Shown here: positions 46,170-55,763 of the stretch, piece after piece
Layout of the letters: the number at the start of each line of letters is the position of its first letter
How positions within the stretch are numbered: position 1 is the stretch's first letter
Source: Shinella pollutisoli
GTDB lineage: Bacteria > Pseudomonadota > Alphaproteobacteria > Rhizobiales > Rhizobiaceae
Reading direction: 5' to 3'
Length of the DNA stretch: 64,000 bases
Assembly (NCBI RefSeq): GCF_024609765.1
Contig: NZ_JANFDG010000019.1
Location: 1 to 64,000 of the forward strand
Translations under genes and position numbers: made by a program
The notes under the pieces: model-generated
Told to the model about the DNA's origin: nothing
Database searches by the model: none
The model's input: the letters and a program-made list of their open reading frames with translations, nothing else

Positions 46170-46400
46170 TCAATAATGCGGCGGCCGGGTGATGGCCGGG
46201 GCCTCGGCGGCCCCCTCTTCCAGCGCAAGAAACCGTTCCGTGAGGCGATCGAGCTTCGAGCGGAGCTGCTCCGTGACCCGCCATTGCTCGGCGATCTGGT
46301 CGGACAGCTCCTCGATCGCATTGGCCTGATGGGCGACGTGCTCCTCCAGCCGGGCGATCCGCCCGGCGGCGTCGTCTTCGGGGATTTCTCCAGCGGTCAT
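46170..46400 (-). CDS. slyX: SlyX family protein
   Basis: A 76-residue protein predicted to be one long coiled coil: RIARLEEHVAHQANAIEELSDQIA and QLRSKLDRLTERFLAL have clear heptad spacing. The C-terminus ends RPPHY, the family hallmark. The function of SlyX is unknown. The start at 46400 fits the family length; the frame is open further upstream. The gene sits on the opposite strand between the binding-protein and ATPase genes of the nucleoside importer, which splits that operon. A CTATAG at about 46438 could serve promoters in either direction. Confidence 0.88.
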   Translation of the reverse strand: MTAGEIPEDDAAGRIARLEEHVAHQANAIEELSDQIAEQWRVTEQLRSKLDRLTERFLALEEGAAEAPAITRPPHY

Positions 46401-46546
46401 GACCGTCCTCGTGCGTTTGCGGTTGCCGTCTTGGGAGCTATAGCGACGGGCCGGCCCGCCCGCAATCAGGCTGGACAAGCGGGCCGGATGCAACAAGACT
46501 ACGGCAGAGTGGCCGCCGGCCTCAAACCCTGCGAGAACGGGTCGTC

Positions 46547-48082
46547 ATGAGCGAACTGGCAATCGAACTGAAGGGCATCGACAAGAGCTTCGGCCTCGTC
46601 CATGCCAATCGCGACATCAACCTGAAGGTCCGCAAGGGCACGATCCACGGCATCATCGGCGAGAACGGCGCGGGAAAATCGACGCTGATGTCGATCCTCT
46701 ACGGCTTCTACCAGGCCGACCGCGGCACAATCGAGATCGACGGCCGCAAGGTCGACATCCGCGACCCGAACGCGGCGATCGCCGCCGGCATCGGCATGGT
46801 GCACCAGCATTTCATGCTGGTCGAGAACTTCACCGTGCTGGAGAACGTCATGCTCGGCGCCGAGGAGAGCCAGATCCTCAATGCCGGCATCACCAAGGCG
46901 CGCGCCGAGCTGAAGCGGCTCGAGAAGGAATATGCGCTGGAGGTCGATCCCGACGCGGTGATCGAGGAGCTGCCGGTCGGCCTGCAGCAGCGGGTGGAGA
47001 TCCTCAAGGCGCTCTACCGCAAGGCCGACATCCTCATCCTCGACGAGCCGACGGGCGTGCTGACGCCGGCCGAGGCCGACCACCTGTTCCGCATCCTCGG
47101 CCAGCTCAAGGCGGAGGGAAAGACCGTCATCCTCATCACCCACAAGCTGCGCGAGATCATGGCGATCACCGACGCGGTCTCCGTCATGCGCCGCGGCGAG
47201 ATGGTGGCGACGCGCGTGACGAAGGAGACCTCCGTCGAGGAGCTCGCCGAGCTGATGGTCGGCCGGCGCGTGCTCTTGCGCGTCGAGAAGGGCGAGGCGA
47301 AGCCCGCCGACATAAAACTCTCGGTGAAGAACCTGACGGTGCGCGACAGCCGCGGCGTCACCATGGTCGACGACGTCTCTTTCGACATCCGCGCCGGCGA
47401 GATCGTCGGCATCGCCGGCGTCGCCGGCAACGGCCAGTCGGAGCTCATGGAGGCGATCTCCGGCATCCGCCGCGCGGCCTCGGGCAGCGTCACGCTCGCC
47501 GGCCGGCCGGTCGACGTCACCGGCCACGCGGACCCGGCGGAGCTGCGCAAGCGCGGCCTCGCCCATGTGCCGGAGGACCGCCACCATGTCGGCCTCGTGT
47601 TGCCGTTCGAGGAGAGCGAGAACGCCATCCTCGGCTATCACGACGATCCGAAATACCGCAACGGCTTCCTTCTCGACATCGACGCCATCCGCGCCGACGC
47701 GGAGGAGAAGATCGCGGCTTACGACATCCGCCCGCCGAACGCCCGGCTGAAGACCGCCAATTTCTCCGGCGGCAACCAGCAGAAGATCGTGCTCGCCCGC
47801 GAGATGGAGCGCGACCCGCAGGTGCTGATCATCGGCCAGCCGACGCGCGGCGTCGACGTCGGCGCCATCGAATTCATCCACAAGCGCATCATCGGCATGC
47901 GCGACCAGGGCAAGGCCGTGCTGCTCGTCTCGGTCGAGCTCGACGAGATCCGCGCGCTCTCCGACCGCATCCTCGTCATGTTCGCCGGACGCGTCGTCGG
48001 CGAGCGCACGCCGGACGCGAGCGAGGGCGAGCTCGGCCTGCTGATGGCCGGCGTCGAAGGCCGCAAGGAGGCCGCCGAATGA
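46547..48082 (+). CDS. Nucleoside ABC transporter ATP-binding protein (two cassettes)
   Basis: A 511-residue protein with two fused ABC ATPase domains as in sugar and BMP-type nucleoside importers. Domain 1: Walker A GENGAGKSTLMS (near residue 38), signature LPVGLQQRVEILKAL (near 145), Walker B ILILDEPTGVLTP (near 160). Domain 2 (from about 255): the degenerate Walker A GVAGNGQSELME, signature FSGGNQQKIVLARE (near 405) and VLIIGQPTRGVDVG (near 425). Loss of the lysine in the second Walker A is normal for this group. It overlaps the first permease gene by four bases. Confidence 0.93.
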   Translation: MSELAIELKGIDKSFGLVHANRDINLKVRKGTIHGIIGENGAGKSTLMSILYGFYQADRGTIEIDGRKVDIRDPNAAIAAGIGMVHQHFMLVENFTVLENVMLGAEESQILNAGITKARAELKRLEKEYALEVDPDAVIEELPVGLQQRVEILKALYRKADILILDEPTGVLTPAEADHLFRILGQLKAEGKTVILITHKLREIMAITDAVSVMRRGEMVATRVTKETSVEELAELMVGRRVLLRVEKGEAKPADIKLSVKNLTVRDSRGVTMVDDVSFDIRAGEIVGIAGVAGNGQSELMEAISGIRRAASGSVTLAGRPVDVTGHADPAELRKRGLAHVPEDRHHVGLVLPFEESENAILGYHDDPKYRNGFLLDIDAIRADAEEKIAAYDIRPPNARLKTANFSGGNQQKIVLAREMERDPQVLIIGQPTRGVDVGAIEFIHKRIIGMRDQGKAVLLVSVELDEIRALSDRILVMFAGRVVGERTPDASEGELGLLMAGVEGRKEAAE

Positions 48083-49209
48083 GTGTCCCTTACGCAAAAC
48101 TGCCGGGCTGGGCGGAATACGGCCTGATCCCGCTCGTCAACCTCGCCGTCGCCTTCCTGATCTCCGGCCTCGTCGTGCTGATCGTCGGCGAGAGCCCGCT
48201 GGAGGCCGCCTACCACATGGTCAACGGCGCCTTCGGCCGCGGCGAGTACATCGGCTTCACGCTCTACTACACGACGACCTTCATCTTCACCGGCCTCGCC
48301 GTCGCCGTCGCCTTCCATTGCGGCCTGTTCAACATCGGCGGCGAGGGCCAGGCCTATGTCGGCGGCATCGGCGTGGCGCTCGCCTGCCTCGCCTTCGACC
48401 GCACGCTGCCCTGGTACCTCGTCTTCCCGATCGCCATCGTCGGCGCCTCGCTGTTCGGCGCGCTCTGGGCGCTGATCCCCGGCTGGCTGCAGGCGAAACG
48501 CGGCAGCCACATCGTCATCACGACGATCATGTTCAACTTCATCGCCGCGAGCCTGATGAACTACCTCTTGAACCGGGTGTTCAAGCCGCTCGGCTCGATG
48601 TCGCTGGAAACCCGCACCTTCGATGCCGGCGGCCAGCTTCCCAAGCTCGACTGGCTGATGTCGATCTTCGGCCTCTCCGTCGGCTCCGCACCCTTCAACA
48701 TCTCCTTCCTGCTGGCGCTCGTCGCCGCCTTCGGCGTCTGGGTGCTGATCTGGCGCACGAAGCTCGGCTACGAGATGCGCACGATGGGACACAGCCCCGC
48801 CGCCGCGCGCTATGCGGGGATCAAGGAGGCGCGGATCATCGTCGTCACCATGATGATCTCCGGCGGGCTCGCCGGCATGATGGCGCTGAACCCGATCATG
48901 GGCGAGCAGTTCCGCATGCAGCTCGATTTCGTGCAGGGCGCGGGCTTCGTCGGCATCGCCGTGGCGCTGATGGGACGCTCGCATCCGGCGGGCATCATCC
49001 CGGCGGCGCTGCTCTTCGGCATGCTCTACCAGGGCGGGGCCGAGATCGCCTTCGAGATGCCGTCGATCTCGCGCGACATGATCGTCATCATCCAGGGCCT
49101 CGTCATCCTGTTCGCCGGGGCGCTGGAGCACATGTTCCGCCCGGCGATCACCCGGCTCGTCCTCGGGCTTACGCCCGCGACGCGCGCCACCGTGACGAAG
49201 GGAGCCTGA
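48079..49209 (+). CDS. Nucleoside ABC transporter permease 1
   Basis: A 376-residue multi-span inner-membrane protein of the BPD_transp_2 (RbsC/BmpC-like) family, with about nine or ten hydrophobic helices. FHCGLFNIGGEGQAYVGGIG (near residue 83) and MGHSPAAARYAGI (near 238) are family landmarks; FNIGGEGQ is characteristic of the nucleoside-type permeases. The ATGA overlap with the ATPase gene shows coupling. The second permease starts 4 bases after its stop. Confidence 0.92.
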   Translation: MSVPYAKLPGWAEYGLIPLVNLAVAFLISGLVVLIVGESPLEAAYHMVNGAFGRGEYIGFTLYYTTTFIFTGLAVAVAFHCGLFNIGGEGQAYVGGIGVALACLAFDRTLPWYLVFPIAIVGASLFGALWALIPGWLQAKRGSHIVITTIMFNFIAASLMNYLLNRVFKPLGSMSLETRTFDAGGQLPKLDWLMSIFGLSVGSAPFNISFLLALVAAFGVWVLIWRTKLGYEMRTMGHSPAAARYAGIKEARIIVVTMMISGGLAGMMALNPIMGEQFRMQLDFVQGAGFVGIAVALMGRSHPAGIIPAALLFGMLYQGGAEIAFEMPSISRDMIVIIQGLVILFAGALEHMFRPAITRLVLGLTPATRATVTKGA

Positions 49210-49213
49210 GCCC

Positions 49214-50185
49214 ATGGATGTCTTCCAGGTCTTCATCGAGCTCGCCCAGTCCACCGTCCGCGTCTCGACGCCGCTGATCCTCGCAGCCCTTGCCGGCCTC
49301 TTCACCGAACGCGCCGGCGTCTTCGACATCGGGCTGGAGGGCAAGATGCTGGGCGGGGCGTTCGCCGCCGGGTGCGTCGCCTATGTCACGCAATCCGTCG
49401 CCATGGGGCTTCTCGCCGCCGTGCTCGTCTCGGTGCTGCTCTCGCTCGTGCACGGCTATGCCTCGATCACCCAGCGCGGCAGCCAGATCGTCTCGGGGGT
49501 GGCCATCAACTTCGTCGTCGCCGGCTCCACCGTCATCCTCGGCGAGGCCTGGTTCCGCCAGGGCGGGCGCACGCCGGCGCTCTCCGCGGACGGCCGCTTC
49601 GGCACGATCACCCTGCCCTTCGCCGACAGCCTGCGCGAGGTGCCGGTCCTCGGCCCCCTCTATTCCGGCCTGCTCTCCGGCCATTCGCTCCTCACCTACC
49701 TCGCCTTCCTGATGGTGCCGGCAAGCTGGTGGGTGCTCTACCGCACCCGCTTCGGCCTTCGGCTGCGCGCCGTCGGCGAGAATCCCGGCGCGGTCGACAC
49801 GGCGGGCATCTCGGTGATCTGGCTGCGCTACCGCGCCGTCATCTGCTGCGGCATCCTCTGCGGCATCGCCGGGGCCTATCTCTCGCTTGCCGCGAATGCC
49901 GGCTTCACGAAGGGCATGACGGCCGGCAAGGGCTATATCGCGCTCGCGGCGCTCATCTTCGCCAAGTGGCGGCCGACCAACATCCTGTTCGCCTGCCTGC
50001 TCTTCGGCTTCCTCGACGCCTTCGCCATCCGCTACCAGAGCTTCGCCTTCCCGCTGATCGGCAAGGTGCCGGTGCAGCTGATGCAGGCGCTGCCCTATAT
50101 CCTGACGGTGATCCTGCTCGCCGGCTTCATCGGCAAGGCGATCCCGCCGAAGGCCGGCGGCGTGCCCTATGTGAAGGAGCGCTGA
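49214..50185 (+). CDS. Nucleoside ABC transporter permease 2
   Basis: A 323-residue inner-membrane protein of the same family as the preceding permease, expected to form a heterodimer with it. Landmarks are TERAGVFDIGLEGKMLGGAFAAG (near residue 36), NPGAVDTAGISV (near 192) and KGMTAGKGYIALAALIFAKW (near 234). GGAG lies before the ATG. cdd follows after 2 bases, linking import directly with deamination of cytidine. Confidence 0.92.
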   Translation: MDVFQVFIELAQSTVRVSTPLILAALAGLFTERAGVFDIGLEGKMLGGAFAAGCVAYVTQSVAMGLLAAVLVSVLLSLVHGYASITQRGSQIVSGVAINFVVAGSTVILGEAWFRQGGRTPALSADGRFGTITLPFADSLREVPVLGPLYSGLLSGHSLLTYLAFLMVPASWWVLYRTRFGLRLRAVGENPGAVDTAGISVIWLRYRAVICCGILCGIAGAYLSLAANAGFTKGMTAGKGYIALAALIFAKWRPTNILFACLLFGFLDAFAIRYQSFAFPLIGKVPVQLMQALPYILTVILLAGFIGKAIPPKAGGVPYVKER

Positions 50186-50187
50186 AA

Positions 50188-50580
50188 ATGTCCCGTGACC
50201 TCTTCGAGGCGGCGCGCGCGGCGATGGCCTTCGCGCATGCGCCCTATTCCAGGTTCCCGGTGGGTGCGGCCATCCGCGCCGAGGACGGCAGGATCTACAC
50301 CGGCGCCAATATCGAGAACATCTCCTATCCGCAGGGCTGGTGCGCCGAGCCGACGGCGATAAGCCAGATGATCATGGGCGGGGCGAAAAAAATCGTCGAG
50401 ATGGCGGTGATCGCCGAAAAGCTGCCGCTCTGCCCGCCCTGCGGCGGCTGCCGGCAGAAGATCGCCGAATTCGCCACCGCCGCGACGCCGATCTACCTCT
50501 GCGACGAGACCGGCGTGAAGCAGACCGTCGCGCTCTCCGACCTCCTGCCCCATAGCTTCAAGACGGACCTTCTCGGATGA
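50188..50580 (+). CDS. cdd: Cytidine deaminase
   Basis: Cdd converts cytidine and deoxycytidine to uridine and deoxyuridine. 130 residues, the short homotetrameric type. Zinc is held by the Cys of WCAEPTAI (near residue 52, with the catalytic Glu) and the two Cys of CPPCGGCRQ (near 85). PYSRFPVGAAI (near 18) and YTGANIENISYP (near 38) form the substrate pocket. One difference from the usual CAER motif is CAEP, which may be worth checking. Overlaps punA by four bases. Confidence 0.93.
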   Translation: MSRDLFEAARAAMAFAHAPYSRFPVGAAIRAEDGRIYTGANIENISYPQGWCAEPTAISQMIMGGAKKIVEMAVIAEKLPLCPPCGGCRQKIAEFATAATPIYLCDETGVKQTVALSDLLPHSFKTDLLG

Positions 50581-51389
50581 CCGCTGCCACCACCGACCTC
50601 CTCGTCTCCCGCCTCGACGGCATGCTGCCGCGCCACGGCATCGTGCTCGGCTCCGGCCTCGGCTCGCTGGTGGAGGCCGTCAGCGATCCCGTGCGCATCC
50701 CCTATGCCGACCTGCCGAGCTTTCCGGTCAGCGCCGTCACCGGCCATGCCGGCGAGCTGGTGATCGGCCGCCTCGGCGCGGTGCCGGTGATCATGCTCTC
50801 CGGCCGCGTGCACTATTACGAGCGCGGCGACGCCAACGCGATGAAGGCGCCGATCGAGGTGCTGAAGGGCCTTGGCGTCACCTCGCTGATCCTCACCAAC
50901 TCGGCCGGCTCCCTGCGGGAAGACCTGCCCCCCGGCTCGGTGATGCGCATCTCCGACCACATCAACTTCTCCGGCACCAACCCGCTGATCGGCCTCGACG
51001 GCGACGAGCGCTTCGTCGGCATGACGAACGCCTATGACGCGGGGCTCGCCGCCCGCATGGAGGCGGCCGCGCAGAAACTCGGCATCCCGCTGTCGAGCGG
51101 CGTCTACATGTGGTTCTCCGGCCCGAGCTTCGAGACGCCGGCGGAGATCCGCATGGCGCGCATCCTCGGCGCCGACGCCGTCGGCATGTCGACCGTGCCG
51201 GAGGTGCTGATCGCCCGCTACCACGGGCTGAAGGTCGCCGCCGCCTCGGTCATCACCAATTTCGGCGCCGGCATGACGGGCGGCGAGCTCAGCCACGAGG
51301 AAACCAAGGACATGGCCCCGATCGGCGGCAGGCGGCTCGCCGCCATCCTCGCCGAGATGATCGCGGGCGGAGACGACGACGATGCGTGA
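50577..51389 (+). CDS. punA: Purine-nucleoside phosphorylase
   Basis: A 270-residue PNP of the trimeric class (PunA/XapA type), cleaving purine nucleosides with phosphate to the base and ribose 1-phosphate. Landmarks: LGSGLGSLVEAV (near residue 23), SGRVHYYERGD (near 75), LTNSAGSLREDLPPG (near 105), SGPSFETPAEIRMA (near 182), and VGMSTVPEVLIARYHGLKV (near 203). The symbol is a family-level choice; xapA would also be used. ATGA overlap with cdd upstream and an 8-base overlap with deoC downstream. Confidence 0.9.
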   Translation: MTAATTDLLVSRLDGMLPRHGIVLGSGLGSLVEAVSDPVRIPYADLPSFPVSAVTGHAGELVIGRLGAVPVIMLSGRVHYYERGDANAMKAPIEVLKGLGVTSLILTNSAGSLREDLPPGSVMRISDHINFSGTNPLIGLDGDERFVGMTNAYDAGLAARMEAAAQKLGIPLSSGVYMWFSGPSFETPAEIRMARILGADAVGMSTVPEVLIARYHGLKVAAASVITNFGAGMTGGELSHEETKDMAPIGGRRLAAILAEMIAGGDDDDA

Positions 51390-52143
51390 GACAACGGCCC
51401 GCAAGGCGCTTTCCCTGCTCGACCTCACCGACCTTTCCGACGGCTGCGACGCCGCCGCCATCGAGACGCTCTGCAGGCAGGCGCAGACGCCCTTCGGCCC
51501 GACCGCCGCCATCTGCATCTGGCCGCGCTTCGTCGCGCAGGCGCGCGGCATCCTCGGCGAGGGCCATGCCGTCAGGATCGCCACCGTCGTCAACTTCCCC
51601 TCGGGCGACCTCCCCGTCGCCGACGTCGTGGCCGAGACGCGGCAGGCGATTACCGACGGGGCCGACGAGATCGACCTCGTCGTCCCCTACCGCGCCTTCC
51701 TCGCCGGAAACGAGGCCGCCGTGACCGACATGGTGACGGCCGTGAAGGCCGCCTGCCCCGCGCCCGTCCGCCTCAAGACCATCCTGGAGACCGGCGAGAT
51801 CAAGGACCCGGCGCTGATCCGCCGCGCCTCGGATCTCGCGATCGCCGCCGGCGGCGATTTCATCAAGACCTCGACCGGCAAGGTCGCCGTCAACGCCACG
51901 CCCGAGGCGGCCGAGATCATGCTGACGGCCATCAAGGAAAGCGGCAAGCCGGTCGGCTTCAAGCCGGCGGGCGGCGTGCGCACGGTCGCCGACGCCGGCC
52001 TCTATCTCGCGCTCGCCGCGAACATCCTCGGGGCCGACTGGGCGAGCCCGAAAACCTTCCGCTTCGGCGCGTCGGGCCTGCTCGGCGACATCCTCGCCGT
52101 GCTCGGCGGACAGGCCGCGCCGGCAAAGCCGGCGGGCTACTGA
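51382..52143 (+). CDS. deoC: Deoxyribose-phosphate aldolase
   Basis: DeoC cleaves deoxyribose 5-phosphate to acetaldehyde and glyceraldehyde 3-phosphate, channelling deoxynucleoside sugar into glycolysis. 253 residues. The Schiff-base lysine is in FIKTSTGKV (near residue 165), the proton-relay lysine in GFKPAGGVR (near 195), and the N-terminal CIWPRF and IATVVNFPSG (near 70) are typical. It overlaps punA by 8 bases and deoA starts one base after its stop, so the chain cdd-punA-deoC-deoA is tightly coupled. Confidence 0.94.
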   Translation: MRETTARKALSLLDLTDLSDGCDAAAIETLCRQAQTPFGPTAAICIWPRFVAQARGILGEGHAVRIATVVNFPSGDLPVADVVAETRQAITDGADEIDLVVPYRAFLAGNEAAVTDMVTAVKAACPAPVRLKTILETGEIKDPALIRRASDLAIAAGGDFIKTSTGKVAVNATPEAAEIMLTAIKESGKPVGFKPAGGVRTVADAGLYLALAANILGADWASPKTFRFGASGLLGDILAVLGGQAAPAKPAGY

Positions 52144-52144
52144 C

Positions 52145-53458
52145 ATGCTCCCGCAGGAGACGATCCGCCGCAAGCGCGACCGGCTGGCGCTTTCGCCGGA
52201 GGAGATCGCCGCCTTCGTCGCCGGCGTGACCGACGGCAGCGTCTCCGAGGGACAGGTCGCCGCCTTCGCCATGGCCGTCTGGTTCAACGGCATGGGCCGC
52301 GACGAGACCGTGGCGCTGACGCGGGCGATGCGCGATTCCGGCGAGGTGCTCGCCTGGCCCGAGCTCGACCGCCCGGTCGCCGACAAGCATTCGACCGGCG
52401 GCGTCGGCGACAACGTCTCGCTGATGCTGGCGCCCGTCGCCGCGGCCTGCGGGCTCGCCGTGCCGATGATCTCCGGCCGCGGCCTCGGGCACACCGGCGG
52501 CACGCTCGACAAGCTGGATTCGATCCCCGGCTACACGACCGCGCCCTCCGAGGCGCTGTTCCGCCGGGTGGTGAAGAACGTCGGCTGCGCCGTCATCGGC
52601 CAGACGGCGGAGCTCGCCCCCGCCGACCGGCGCATCTACGCGATCCGCGACGTGACGGCGACGGTCGAATCCGTGCCGCTGATCACCGCCTCGATCCTCT
52701 CCAAGAAGCTCGCCGCAGGGCTCTCCTCGCTGGCGCTCGACGTGAAGGTCGGCAACGGCGCCTTCATGACGGACCCGGGCGAGGCCGTCACACTCGCCCG
52801 ATCGCTGGTCGAGGTGGCGAACGGCGCGGGCGTGAAGACATCGGCGCTCATCACCGACATGAACGAGCCGCTGGCGGACGCCGCCGGCAACGCCGTCGAG
52901 GTGGCGAACTGCATCGCCTTCCTGAAGGGCGGGAAGGCCGGCACGCGGCTCGAAACCCTCGTCATCGCGCTGGCCGCCGAGATGCTGGTCCTCTCCGGGC
53001 TGGAGACGGATCACACCGCGGCCGAAGCGAAGGCGCGCCAGGCGCTTGCGAGCGGCGAGGCGGCGGAGGTCTTCGCCCGCATGGTGGCGACGCTCGGCGG
53101 GCCGGCGGATCTTCTGGAGCGGCCCGAGGCGTATCTGGCGAAGGCGCCCGTCATCCGCCCCGTGACCGCGACGGAATCCGGCTATCTTTCCGCCTGCGAC
53201 ACCCGCGGCGTCGGCCTCGCGGTGATCGAGCTCGGCGGCGGGCGCACGCGGCCGGACCAGACGATCGACCACCGCGTCGGCCTCGACCGGCTGCTTCCGC
53301 TCGGAACGAAGGTGGAGAAGGGCGCGGAGATCGGCCGCGTCCACGCCGCAAGCGACGACGCTGCGCAGGCAGCCGCCGCGCGCCTTGCCGCGCTCTACCG
53401 TATCGCGCCGGAGCCGCCGGCCAACCGGCCCGACATCCTGACGCGCATCAGCGCGTGA
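52145..53458 (+). CDS. deoA: Thymidine phosphorylase
   Basis: DeoA phosphorolyses thymidine and deoxyuridine to the base and deoxyribose 1-phosphate. 437 residues. The phosphate-binding motif is ADKHSTGGVGDNVSL (near residue 80), and the family signature SGRGLGHTGGTLDKLDSIPG lies near 113. The catalytic Lys region SILSKKLAAGLSSLALDVKVGNGAFM lies near 185. It ends the plus-strand salvage operon and overlaps the convergent aspartic protease gene by 11 bases. Confidence 0.95.
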   Translation: MLPQETIRRKRDRLALSPEEIAAFVAGVTDGSVSEGQVAAFAMAVWFNGMGRDETVALTRAMRDSGEVLAWPELDRPVADKHSTGGVGDNVSLMLAPVAAACGLAVPMISGRGLGHTGGTLDKLDSIPGYTTAPSEALFRRVVKNVGCAVIGQTAELAPADRRIYAIRDVTATVESVPLITASILSKKLAAGLSSLALDVKVGNGAFMTDPGEAVTLARSLVEVANGAGVKTSALITDMNEPLADAAGNAVEVANCIAFLKGGKAGTRLETLVIALAAEMLVLSGLETDHTAAEAKARQALASGEAAEVFARMVATLGGPADLLERPEAYLAKAPVIRPVTATESGYLSACDTRGVGLAVIELGGGRTRPDQTIDHRVGLDRLLPLGTKVEKGAEIGRVHAASDDAAQAAAARLAALYRIAPEPPANRPDILTRISA

Positions 53459-53978
53459 GGTGCAGCTTGCCGTCCTCGACGCGGTAGGAGGAGAGGCCCT
53501 TGAGGAAACTCATGCCGATCAGCGTCCCGGAGAGCGCCTTGTCGTCCAGCACCATCGCGCCGACGTTCTCAAGGCGAACCGGGCCGATCTCGATACGGTC
53601 GAGCTTCACATAGGCGGCGCGCGCCTTGCCGTTCGCGGTGTCGACGGCGTAGCGGAAGTTGAGCCGGTCGAGGCCGAGGTCGCGGGCGGTCGAGACGTTG
53701 ATCGCCACCATGCTCGCGCCGGTATCGACCATGCCGCGCTGCTTGCGGCCGTTGATGACGAAGGTGCCGGTGAAATGGCCGTCGGGGCCGGCGGCGATGA
53801 CGGCGCTGCGGTTGCCGGTGTAGCGGGCCGCACCGTGGCCCGTCTCGACGGCGGCCTTCTCGACGGGGATGGTCGCCGTCGCGGCGGGCGGGGCGAGATA
53901 GCGCGACGCCACGCCCGGGACGAAGGCGGCGGCGGCAAGCACGGAACCGGCGACGAGGACGAGGCTTCGTACGAACAT
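53448..53978 (-). CDS. Clan AA (TIGR02281-type) retropepsin-like aspartic protease, membrane-anchored
   Basis: A 176-residue protein with an N-terminal membrane helix (SLVLVAGSVLAAAAFVPGVA) and one retropepsin-like domain. The active-site triad is GMVDTGASMVAINVS (near residue 85), and the second conserved strand is LSGTLIGMSFLKGLSSYRVEDGKL at the C-terminus. Single-domain proteases of this type must dimerise. Substrates are unknown. The gene is on the minus strand downstream of upp but beyond a good terminator, so it is probably transcribed separately. Convergent 11-base overlap with deoA. Confidence 0.88.
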   Translation of the reverse strand: MFVRSLVLVAGSVLAAAAFVPGVASRYLAPPAATATIPVEKAAVETGHGAARYTGNRSAVIAAGPDGHFTGTFVINGRKQRGMVDTGASMVAINVSTARDLGLDRLNFRYAVDTANGKARAAYVKLDRIEIGPVRLENVGAMVLDDKALSGTLIGMSFLKGLSSYRVEDGKLHLTR

Positions 53979-54034
53979 GGGACAGTCTCCGCGGAAATCC
54001 GTCCCGCAATAGCACAGGCTCCGCTAACGGACGG

Positions 54035-54061
54035 CAAAAGGGGCGCCCTGCGGCACCCCTT
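54035..54061 (-). terminator. Rho-independent terminator of upp
   Basis: On the minus strand a 10-bp stem (AAGGGGTGCC with GGCGCCCCTT, one G-U pair) closes a four-base loop and runs into TTTT. It lies 34 bases past the upp stop. Confidence 0.65.
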
Positions 54062-54095
54062 CTCCACGACGTTCGACCGCTATGGTTAACGGAAT

Positions 54096-54725
54096 CTATT
54101 TGGTGCCGTACATGCGGTCGCCCGCATCGCCGAGGCCCGGCACGATGTAGCCCTTCTCGTTGAGCTGCCGGTCGATCGAGGCGGTGTAGACGTGCACGTC
54201 CGGATGCGCCTCGCGGAAATGGCGGATGCCCTCGGGGGCGGCGAGCAGGCAGAGGAAGCGGATGTTCTTGGCCCCGCGCTTCTTCAGCGTGTCGATGGCG
54301 GCGATCGAGGAATTGCCGGTCGCCAGCATCGGGTCGACGACGATCACCAGCCGCTCGTCGATGCTGTCGGGCGCCTTGAAGAAATACTCGACCGCTTCCA
54401 GCGTCTCGTGGTCGCGGTAGACGCCGATATGCGAGACGCGGGCCGACGGCACCAGTTCCAGCATGCCTTCGAGCAGGCCGTTGCCGGCGCGCAGGATCGA
54501 GGCGAAGACCAGCTTCTTGCCCTCGAGGATCGGCGCGTCAATCTCCTCCAGCGGCGTCTCGATGCGGGCGGTGGTCAGCTCCAGGTCGCGCGTGACCTCG
54601 TAGCAGAGCAGCGTCGAGATCTCGCGCAGCAGGCGGCGGAAGCTGCCTGTCGAGGTCTCCTTCTTGCGCATGATCGTCAGCTTGTGCTGCACGAGCGGGT
54701 GATCGATGACTGTGACGCCGTCCAT
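54096..54725 (-). CDS. upp: Uracil phosphoribosyltransferase
   Basis: Upp makes UMP from uracil and PRPP. 209 residues, the normal length, starting [16 protein letters not shown] with GGAAGG 6 bases before it. The PRPP loop is [11 protein letters not shown] (near residue 130), [16 protein letters not shown] (near 73) is the flexible-loop region, and the uracil-binding end [17 protein letters not shown] is at the C-terminus. It is the last gene of the deoB-add-upp unit. Confidence 0.96.
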   Translation of the reverse strand: MDGVTVIDHPLVQHKLTIMRKKETSTGSFRRLLREISTLLCYEVTRDLELTTARIETPLEEIDAPILEGKKLVFASILRAGNGLLEGMLELVPSARVSHIGVYRDHETLEAVEYFFKAPDSIDERLVIVVDPMLATGNSSIAAIDTLKKRGAKNIRFLCLLAAPEGIRHFREAHPDVHVYTASIDRQLNEKGYIVPGLGDAGDRMYGTK

Positions 54726-54794
54726 GGCCAACCTTCCGGAAACGTGTGAACGCTCCTTTTTCCACGGAACCGCAAGGCCCCGCAAGAGGCGCCC

Positions 54795-55763
54795 TCAAAG
54801 CCGGGCGAGAAGCTTTTCGCGCGTCGGCGCGTCGACGAAGGCCGCCTCGATCGCCGTGCGGGTCATGGCGACAAGCTCGGCCCCGGAAAAGCCCATCTCC
54901 GTCGCGGCCACTTCATATTCGCGGGCGAGCGAGGTGTGGAAGAAGGGCGGGTCGTCCGAATTGAGCGTGACGCGCACGCCGGCCTGCCAGAGCGTCCTGA
55001 GCGGATGGCTTGCGAAATCCGGGAAGACGCCGAGCGCGATATTCGAGCCCGGGCAGACCTCCAGCACCACGCCCTCGCCGGCAAGCCTGCGGACGAGGTC
55101 GGCGTCCTCGATCGCCCGCACGCCGTGGCTGATGCGGGAGGGGCGCACATGATCGAGCGCGTCGCGCACGCTGAAGGCGCCGGAAAGCTCGCCGGCATGG
55201 ATGGTGATGCCGAGCCCGGCGTCGCGGGCGATATCGAAGGCGCGGGAAAAATCGGCGACGCGGTGCATCCGCTCCTCGCCGGCGAGGTTGAAGCCGGTGA
55301 TCAGCGGATGCGGTTTTCGCGCGGCGTATTCGGCCGCCTTCACCACCCGTTCGGGCCCGAAATGGCGGATGCCGACGACGATGAAGCGCGTCTCGATGCC
55401 GCTCCTCGCCTTCGCCCGGGCAGCACCCTCGGCAAGGCCGCGGACATAGGCGTCCGCGCCGATACCGACGGCCTCGCCCTGGTCGGGCGAGACGATCAGC
55501 TCGCCGTAGATCGCGCCGGCCGCGGCGATCCCGCCGAGATAGGTTTCGGCGAGGAGAGCATAGTCCTCCTCGGTGCGGAAGAGATTGGCGGTGGCGTCGT
55601 AGGCCGCGACGAAGCTCGTGAAGTCGTGCCAGACATAGGCGCCGTCGCGGATGAAGGCGGACGTGTCGACGCCGTAGCGATGCGCCTGGGACAGCGCCAG
55701 CGCCGGCGGCGTCGCGCCCTCGATGTGGCAGTGGAGCTCGGCCTTCGGCAGGGATGCGGTCAC
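54795..55763 (-). CDS. add: Adenosine deaminase
   Basis: Add converts adenosine and deoxyadenosine to inosine and deoxyinosine. 322 residues. Zinc and catalytic motifs: ELHCHIEG (near residue 10), [10 protein letters not shown] (near 190), SHGVRAIED (near 215) and LNSDDPPFF (near 270). The start is GTG at 55763, four bases overlapping the deoB stop (GTGA), with GGAG 6 bases upstream; the frame continues upstream only as an out-of-register reading of deoB. Some members of this family act on adenine instead, but the salvage context favours adenosine. Confidence 0.92.
   Translation of the reverse strand: MTASLPKAELHCHIEGATPPALALSQAHRYGVDTSAFIRDGAYVWHDFTSFVAAYDATANLFRTEEDYALLAETYLGGIAAAGAIYGELIVSPDQGEAVGIGADAYVRGLAEGAARAKARSGIETRFIVVGIRHFGPERVVKAAEYAARKPHPLITGFNLAGEERMHRVADFSRAFDIARDAGLGITIHAGELSGAFSVRDALDHVRPSRISHGVRAIEDADLVRRLAGEGVVLEVCPGSNIALGVFPDFASHPLRTLWQAGVRVTLNSDDPPFFHTSLAREYEVAATEMGFSGAELVAMTRTAIEAAFVDAPTREKLLARL

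Noticed and set aside
54082-54089. A minus-strand TTAACCAT octamer between upp and the aspartic protease gene as a CtrA site
   Set aside because: It lies between the upp stop and the upp terminator, about 100 bases from the next start codon, and is single; chance is a sufficient explanation.
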